Of a stretch of DNA of 64,000 nucleotides, positions 58,880-64,000 are shown one piece after another. Source of the DNA: Polaribacter sejongensis (GTDB lineage: Bacteria > Bacteroidota > Bacteroidia > Flavobacteriales > Flavobacteriaceae); assembly GCF_038024065.1 (NCBI RefSeq), contig NZ_CP150667.1, forward strand, positions 62,001-126,000, written 5' to 3'. Numbering within the stretch: the stretch's first letter is position 1; every line of letters starts with the position of its first letter. The notes beneath the pieces were generated by a model that worked only from the letters and a program-made list of their open reading frames with translations, was not told the origin of the DNA and made no database searches. The translations under genes were made by a program, and so were the position numbers.

Positions 58880-61657
58880 ATGTATAGATTTTTATTTATA
58901 TTTTTTTTTATTAATGTTGTTGGATTTGCACAAGAATTACCTCCAATTAAAATTTTTACAGCAGAAGATTATAAAGGTCAAAATCAGAATTGGGGAATAG
59001 CGCAGTCTGAAGATAATTTAATATATGTAGCTAATAATGGTGGGCTTCTCGAATATAATGGAGAACAGTGGCAACTATATACGCATATTTCAAACCCCAT
59101 TTTAAGATCTGTAAAAGTTAAAGACAAAATAATTTATTCAGGTTCTTTTATGGATTTTGGCTTTTGGGAAAAAAATGAAAAAGGACAATTAGAATACAGC
59201 TCATTAGTAGAAAAGTTATCAATAAAATTAAAAGAAGGAGAAGAATTCTGGGATGTCAAATTTTATCAAAATTGGATTCTTTTTAAATCCAATACAAGAA
59301 TTTATTTTTTGAATACCGTTTCTAAAGAGGTTAAAATAATAGAATCTAAAGAAATTATTTCTGGACTTTTTGTATCAAATAATACCATTTTTTTTCAAAA
59401 AAAGAATGTAGGTTTATTTTCTGTCCAAAATGGAGAAGAAAAAGTTTTCTCAAACGATGCTTTTTTTAAGGATAATAAAATTATTAATTGTTTTTATCAT
59501 AATAAAGAATTGCTTTTTTTATCCAAAGAAAAAGGTTTTGTTACGGTAAAGGAAACAGGTGTTACACAAGTAAAAACGGATTTAAATAAACACAGTTTTT
59601 TAATTTTTAGTGCCATTCAATTAGAGGATAAAAGTTTCTTGCTTGGTACAATTTCTAATGGTATTATTTTTCTGAGTGAAAATGGGGAAATTACGTCTAC
59701 TATAAATCGAAAAAAAGGATTAAGTAACAATACTGCACTTTCTTTATTTCAAGATAATTCTCATAATATTTGGGTTGGTTTAGATAACGGTATAAATTAC
59801 TTAAATGTATCATCAGCATTTAAAATTTTTGAAGATGAAGATGGCGCTTTAGGAACTATTTATACTTCTTTGTTTTTTGATAATCAACTTTATTTGGGGA
59901 CCAATCAGGGATTGTTTTTTAAAGATAAAAATTTAAAGTTTAAGTTAATTGAAAATACAGAAGGTCAAGTTTGGTTTTTGAAAGAAATTGAAGGAAATCT
60001 TTTCTGTGGACATGATAAAGGAACGTTTGTTATTAAAAATAAAAAGATAATAAGTGCTATAACTAAAGAACTTGGTACTTGGAATATAAAAGAAGTACCA
60101 AACAATAAGGATATTCTTATTCAAGGTGGTTATGACGGTTTATCTATTTTAGAAAAAGATAATGAGAGCTGGCAGTTTAAAAATAAAATTGATGGATTCG
60201 ATATTTCTAGTCGGTTTTATGAGTTTTATAACGATAAATTATATGTAAATCATGAGTTGAAAGGGTTCTATGAACTAGAAATTGATGAAAGCTATACTAA
60301 AGTGCTCAAAAAAAAGAAAATAAACATTCCTCAAATAGGGTATGGGTCTAATGTTTTTTCTTTTGGTAATGATTTATTTTACTCATCTTCAGTAGGAATA
60401 TATAAAAAACAAACTGATGGTAGTTTTAAAGTAGATTCTTTGTTTTCAAAAAAAATAAATGATTTAGAGAATATTACAACGATAAGAAAATTAGCGGAAC
60501 AAAAGAACACGTTGTATAGTTTTTCTAATAATAATATACTTCTTATAACCTCTAATAGTATTAGTTTAAGCCCGCAAGTAAAAGCAATTCCTATTGCTGG
60601 TAGCATCAGAAATAATGTTTTAGGTTTCGAGAACTTAACACAAATTAGTGCAGATAATTATTTAATAGGTACTTCTCACGGGTATTTACTCTTAAATGAT
60701 GCTCTTGTAAAAAAAGAAAAGAACGTAACTATTTCCCTTCAACATGTACTTGTAAATAAGATAGATGGTGTAAAAACGGCCCTTTCATTGACAGAAGCAC
60801 CAGTGTTAGAGAATAAGCACAACAATATAGAATTTTCATATAGTATTTCTAAGTATGATAAAATGATAAAAAACGAATATCAATATCGATTAGAAGGACT
60901 GTCTAACAACTGGTCCGATTGGACGGAGAATTCATCTCAATTATATGAGAACCTACCTTATGGAGACTATGTTTTTCAGGTAAGAGGAAAATATGGAAAT
61001 CAGATAGCAGACATTAAATCTTTTAACTTTTCTATCAAACGCCCTTTTTATTTAAGTAATCTATACATCGTATTTTATGTAATAGCTGTTTTATTCATTA
61101 TTGTTTTGATAAATATTTATTATAGAAGAAGGTATAAACTTAAAAGTAAATCTCTATTAGAGAAAGCACAAAAAGAATTAAAGTTAAAAGAATTAGAGAG
61201 TGCTCAAATAATAATGAAACTTAATAATGATAAGTTAAGAGTAGACATAGAGAGTAAAAGTAGAGAGTTGGCAAGTTCTACAATGAACATTATAAAGAAG
61301 AATGATTTTTTAAATACTATTAAAACTGAATTGGCAAACAGTGAGAATAAAGATATCTCAAAAGTAGTTAAGATTATTGATAAGAACTTAAACAATACAG
61401 ATGATTGGAAAATGTTTCAAGAAGCATTTAACAATGCTGATAAAAACTTTCTAAAAAAAGTAAAGGACAAACATACAAGTTTAACACCAAACGATTTAAG
61501 ACTTTGTGCTTATCTAAGGTTAAACCTATCTTCTAAAGAAATAGCTCCTTTATTAAACATTTCTCCTAGAAGTGTTGAGGTTAAAAGATACCGATTAAGA
61601 AAAAAAATGGGTTTACCTCATGATGAGAACTTAACAAACTACATTTTGGAGATTTAA
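58880..61657 (+). CDS. Propeller/Y_Y_Y/LuxR-type membrane regulator
   Basis: About 925 aa from the ATG at 58880 (a TTG at 58868 is in frame upstream). Signal peptide (FIFFFINVVGFAQ); large extracytoplasmic beta-propeller (about 25-630: LIYVANNGGLLEYNGEQWQL, NNIL... repeats); Y_Y_Y domain (about 655-725, EYQYRLEGLSNNWSDWTE); membrane helix (about 728-752, YIVFYVIAVLFIIVLI); coiled coil (about 758-830); C-terminal LuxR HTH (LSSKEIAPLLNISPRSVEVK). It lacks the kinase of hybrid two-component PUL sensors, so the membrane sensor itself binds DNA. Likely controls the susC-like gene 222 bp downstream. Confidence 0.88.
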   Translation: MYRFLFIFFFINVVGFAQELPPIKIFTAEDYKGQNQNWGIAQSEDNLIYVANNGGLLEYNGEQWQLYTHISNPILRSVKVKDKIIYSGSFMDFGFWEKNEKGQLEYSSLVEKLSIKLKEGEEFWDVKFYQNWILFKSNTRIYFLNTVSKEVKIIESKEIISGLFVSNNTIFFQKKNVGLFSVQNGEEKVFSNDAFFKDNKIINCFYHNKELLFLSKEKGFVTVKETGVTQVKTDLNKHSFLIFSAIQLEDKSFLLGTISNGIIFLSENGEITSTINRKKGLSNNTALSLFQDNSHNIWVGLDNGINYLNVSSAFKIFEDEDGALGTIYTSLFFDNQLYLGTNQGLFFKDKNLKFKLIENTEGQVWFLKEIEGNLFCGHDKGTFVIKNKKIISAITKELGTWNIKEVPNNKDILIQGGYDGLSILEKDNESWQFKNKIDGFDISSRFYEFYNDKLYVNHELKGFYELEIDESYTKVLKKKKINIPQIGYGSNVFSFGNDLFYSSSVGIYKKQTDGSFKVDSLFSKKINDLENITTIRKLAEQKNTLYSFSNNNILLITSNSISLSPQVKAIPIAGSIRNNVLGFENLTQISADNYLIGTSHGYLLLNDALVKKEKNVTISLQHVLVNKIDGVKTALSLTEAPVLENKHNNIEFSYSISKYDKMIKNEYQYRLEGLSNNWSDWTENSSQLYENLPYGDYVFQVRGKYGNQIADIKSFNFSIKRPFYLSNLYIVFYVIAVLFIIVLINIYYRRRYKLKSKSLLEKAQKELKLKELESAQIIMKLNNDKLRVDIESKSRELASSTMNIIKKNDFLNTIKTELANSENKDISKVVKIIDKNLNNTDDWKMFQEAFNNADKNFLKKVKDKHTSLTPNDLRLCAYLRLNLSSKEIAPLLNISPRSVEVKRYRLRKKMGLPHDENLTNYILEI

Positions 61658-61826
61658 TACCCAAACACTACTTTTTTTCACCACTACAACACCTATACAA
61701 GGGTAATATAACTATGTTTTGGGTTAATATTTCACATATTCTGTAAGCCTTGTGTTTATTGAGGATTCATCATTTTTTTGCCGTTTTATTTGTGATGTAT
61801 GTTTTTTGTTGTGGCTGTTTTTGCCA

Positions 61827-61848
61827 TTTAACTATAATTTAACTATAA
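61827..61848. repeat. Two tandem 11-bp direct repeats upstream of the second susC
   Basis: TTTAACTATAA occurs twice head to tail (61827-61837, 61838-61848), 32 bp before the ATG. An 11-bp period places both on the same DNA face, as in activator direct-repeat sites. The neighbouring LuxR-type regulator is a candidate ligand. It could be only low-complexity AT DNA. Confidence 0.4.
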
Positions 61849-61879
61849 TTTTATAATCAAAATAATAAATACCTTATTC

Positions 61880-64000
61880 ATGAGAAAACAAATCACATTA
61901 TTACTCCTTTTACTTATAGGTTTTTGTGCTTCTGCGCAAACTATAGCAGTAAAGGGTGTTGTTAAAGATGCTAAAACGGGTGATCCATTGCCGGGAGTAA
62001 GTATATTAATTAAAGGAACAACAGTTGGAACTGAAACAGATTTTGATGGACTTTACAGTTTTGCCAAAGTGGAGGAAGGAGCAACTTTTGTATTTAATTA
62101 TTTAGGATATGCTGCAAAAGAAGTTGTGGTAAATCAGCAAACATTAAATGTTTCTTTAGAAGAGTCTGCAGAGGCTTTAGATGAAATTGTTGTTGTTGGT
62201 TATGGTAAACAAAAAAGGAAAGATGTTACAGGTTCTGTATCTATTGTAGGAGAAAAAACTTTAGAAGCTTTAAAACCTATTGATGCAACAAGTGCATTAC
62301 AAGGTACAACTTCTGGTGTTGCAGTTAATCTTTCATCTGGTGCACCTGGTGCAAAAGTAAATATCTTAATTAGAGGGGTTAGTTCTAATACAAACAACCA
62401 ACCCTTAACAATTGTAGATGGTTATGAAGGTGATTTAAATAGTATAAACCCAAATGATATTGAATCTATTACTGTTTTAAAAGATGCACAAGCTGCTATT
62501 TACGGTATAAAAGGTGCAAATGGTGTTGTTTTGGTAACTACTAAAAGAGGTAAGAAAAATAAGCAAGCAACTGTAAAATATGATACATATGCTGCTTTTC
62601 AACAAACTACTAAAAAATTAGATTACTTAAATGCAACAGAATATGCTTTAGTTTTAAATGAAGCATACGCAGCAAGTGGACAAACTGTTCCTTTTAGTAA
62701 TATTAGTGATTTAGGTGTAGGAACTAATTGGCAAGATGAACTTTTTAATGACGCAATGTTAGTAAACCATAATATTAGTTTATCTGGTGGTGGAGAAAAT
62801 TTTAGATATTTTGTAAGTGCTTCTCGTACAGAACAAGATGGAATTATTGCAAAAGAAAAATCTAATTTTGTTAGAAATAATATTAAATTAAACCTAGGAG
62901 TTGATATTAGTGAGAAATTAAATTTTTCTTTAATAGCAAACTATTATACGAGTGCTTCAGAAGGTTTTGATGCTTCTCTTTTATTTAATGGTTTAAATTA
63001 CGCTCCTACTTTTGGAGTAAATGAAGAGGATACAAATAACTTTTTAGGAATTGAAGTTGTAAATCCTTTATCATTATTAAACAACACATTTGGTGAAAAT
63101 GAAGGTAACGGAATTGAAGGAAACTTTAAATTAGAATATAAACCAATTGAAGGTTTAAATGTAGTATCTCGTGTTGGTTATAAAATTTATAACGAAAAAC
63201 AACGTTCTTTTACTCCAATTCAAAATTACGGAGCTAGTAAAGTGTATAATAAAACTCAAAGTTCTGTATATCAATATAAAACAACTTCAACAAGAGTTCT
63301 TTGGGAAACATTTGCCACTTATCAAAAAACATTTTCAGAAAACCACAATACTACCTTTACGTTAGGTACAAGTGTACAGAATGATTTGTTTGATGGTATT
63401 TATACTACTGGTTTTGATGTACCAAATAATTCTTATGAATTTGCAGACATTAGTTTAACAAATTCGCAAAGTGAACAAAGAAGTTTAAATACAGGGAATG
63501 GAGATATTAGGTTAACCTCTTTTTTTGGTAGAGCCCAGTATGATTATAAAGGGAAATATTTATTTTCTGGATTAATTAGAAGAGACGGTGCTTCTGTTTT
63601 TGCAGAAGATCAAAGAGTAGATAATTTTTGGTCTGTAACTACAGGTTGGAAAATTTCTGATGAAAACTTCTTAAAAGATAGCAAAACAATTAACTTTTTA
63701 AAATTAAGAGCAAGTTACGGTACTTTAGGAAACTTAGTTGGGGATAACTTATACAGATCTTTATTAGATGGTGAAGGTGAGTATGTGTTTAACGGAAGTT
63801 TAGTAGATGGTACTGCACAAGGTGCTTTGTCTAATCCTTCAGCAACTTGGGAAACCGCAGAGAAATTAGATATTGGTTTAGATATGAATCTATTTGATGA
63901 TAAATTGACAATTGTTGCAGATTATTTTGAAGAAACAAGAAAAGATTTATTAATTGAAAACTTTCCAGTTTCTGGTTTATTAGGTTCTGGCGCAGCAGGA
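61880..64000 (+). CDS. SusC-like TonB-dependent receptor of a second polysaccharide locus, cut by the window end
   Basis: 707 codons from the ATG at 61880, still open at 64000. Signal peptide LLLLLLIGFCASAQ, carboxypeptidase-D-like domain (KGVVKDAKTGDPLPGVSILI), the SusC signature ALDEIVVVGYGKQKR, plug (LIRGVSSNTNNQPLTIVDGY, VLKDAQAAIYGIKGANGVVL) and the first part of the barrel. C-terminus missing. It differs strongly from the 7621-10533 SusC, so it probably imports another glycan; the substrate cannot be told here. Preceded by the LuxR-type regulator, a common layout for the start of a polysaccharide locus. Confidence 0.93.
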   Translation, partial: MRKQITLLLLLLIGFCASAQTIAVKGVVKDAKTGDPLPGVSILIKGTTVGTETDFDGLYSFAKVEEGATFVFNYLGYAAKEVVVNQQTLNVSLEESAEALDEIVVVGYGKQKRKDVTGSVSIVGEKTLEALKPIDATSALQGTTSGVAVNLSSGAPGAKVNILIRGVSSNTNNQPLTIVDGYEGDLNSINPNDIESITVLKDAQAAIYGIKGANGVVLVTTKRGKKNKQATVKYDTYAAFQQTTKKLDYLNATEYALVLNEAYAASGQTVPFSNISDLGVGTNWQDELFNDAMLVNHNISLSGGGENFRYFVSASRTEQDGIIAKEKSNFVRNNIKLNLGVDISEKLNFSLIANYYTSASEGFDASLLFNGLNYAPTFGVNEEDTNNFLGIEVVNPLSLLNNTFGENEGNGIEGNFKLEYKPIEGLNVVSRVGYKIYNEKQRSFTPIQNYGASKVYNKTQSSVYQYKTTSTRVLWETFATYQKTFSENHNTTFTLGTSVQNDLFDGIYTTGFDVPNNSYEFADISLTNSQSEQRSLNTGNGDIRLTSFFGRAQYDYKGKYLFSGLIRRDGASVFAEDQRVDNFWSVTTGWKISDENFLKDSKTINFLKLRASYGTLGNLVGDNLYRSLLDGEGEYVFNGSLVDGTAQGALSNPSATWETAEKLDIGLDMNLFDDKLTIVADYFEETRKDLLIENFPVSGLLGSGAAG

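Overview
The window looks like chromosomal DNA of a marine-type member of the Flavobacteriaceae (Polaribacter-like is my guess from general appearance). The DNA is very AT-rich. It carries SusC/SusD pairs, lipoprotein glycoside hydrolases, C-terminal type IX secretion (T9SS) sorting domains and TAnnTTTG-type -7 promoter elements, all typical of Bacteroidota. I saw no tRNA, rRNA or CRISPR array.

Region 1 (1-1850): housekeeping edge with a partial restriction-type nuclease-fold gene, holA and a DUF1569 gene. Region 2 (1871-28227): a large alpha-glucan (starch/glycogen/maltodextrin) utilisation locus. On the minus strand are susC, susD, a SusE-like triple starch-binding lipoprotein and, behind an internal terminator, a T9SS-secreted GH13. 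On the plus strand are a LacI regulator, an MFS maltose-type transporter, beta-phosphoglucomutase, a GH65 maltose phosphorylase, three lipoprotein GH13 enzymes, a GH31 and a GH97 (SusB). The logic is: bind and cut glucan at the surface, import through SusCD, trim in the periplasm, import maltose, then phosphorolyse it to Glc plus beta-Glc1P and on to Glc6P. An 18-bp perfect palindrome between susC and lacI is the likely operator. The operon carries a RAYT/REP transposase gene split by an IS1595-type element with an 8-bp target duplication.

Region 3 (28228-34838): a decayed intergenic stretch with a GH13 remnant, a TPR protein, a peptidoglycan-binding-domain protein, then a LacI regulator divergent from kdgK, a PPi-type phosphofructokinase and KDPG aldolase, with two palindromic operators between lacI and kdgK. 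Region 4 (34968-41595): a compact operon of receiver, H-NOX, multi-PAS histidine kinase, FIST-domain protein, second histidine kinase, HPt and LytTR regulator. It reads as a nitric-oxide phosphorelay that contains both known types of NO-sensor fold (H-NOX and FIST/NosP-like).

Region 5 (41695-57528): a T9SS surface protein, then a polysaccharide synthesis/export locus: TPR plus YaiO-like barrel, Wzx-like flippase, GT4, membrane-anchored GH5-like hydrolase, Ig-like secreted protein, 1029-aa GT-C-like membrane protein, an unusual receiver-domain/GT2 fusion, a small degenerate GT2-like protein and mannose-6-phosphate isomerase. Because the phosphorelay sits next to it and the glycosyltransferase carries an intact receiver domain, I propose (inference only) that NO or redox signalling may control exopolysaccharide synthesis post-translationally. 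Region 6 (57890-64000): an SDR of the gluconate/KDG dehydrogenase type, then the start of another polysaccharide locus with a propeller/Y_Y_Y/LuxR regulator and a SusC cut off by the window edge.
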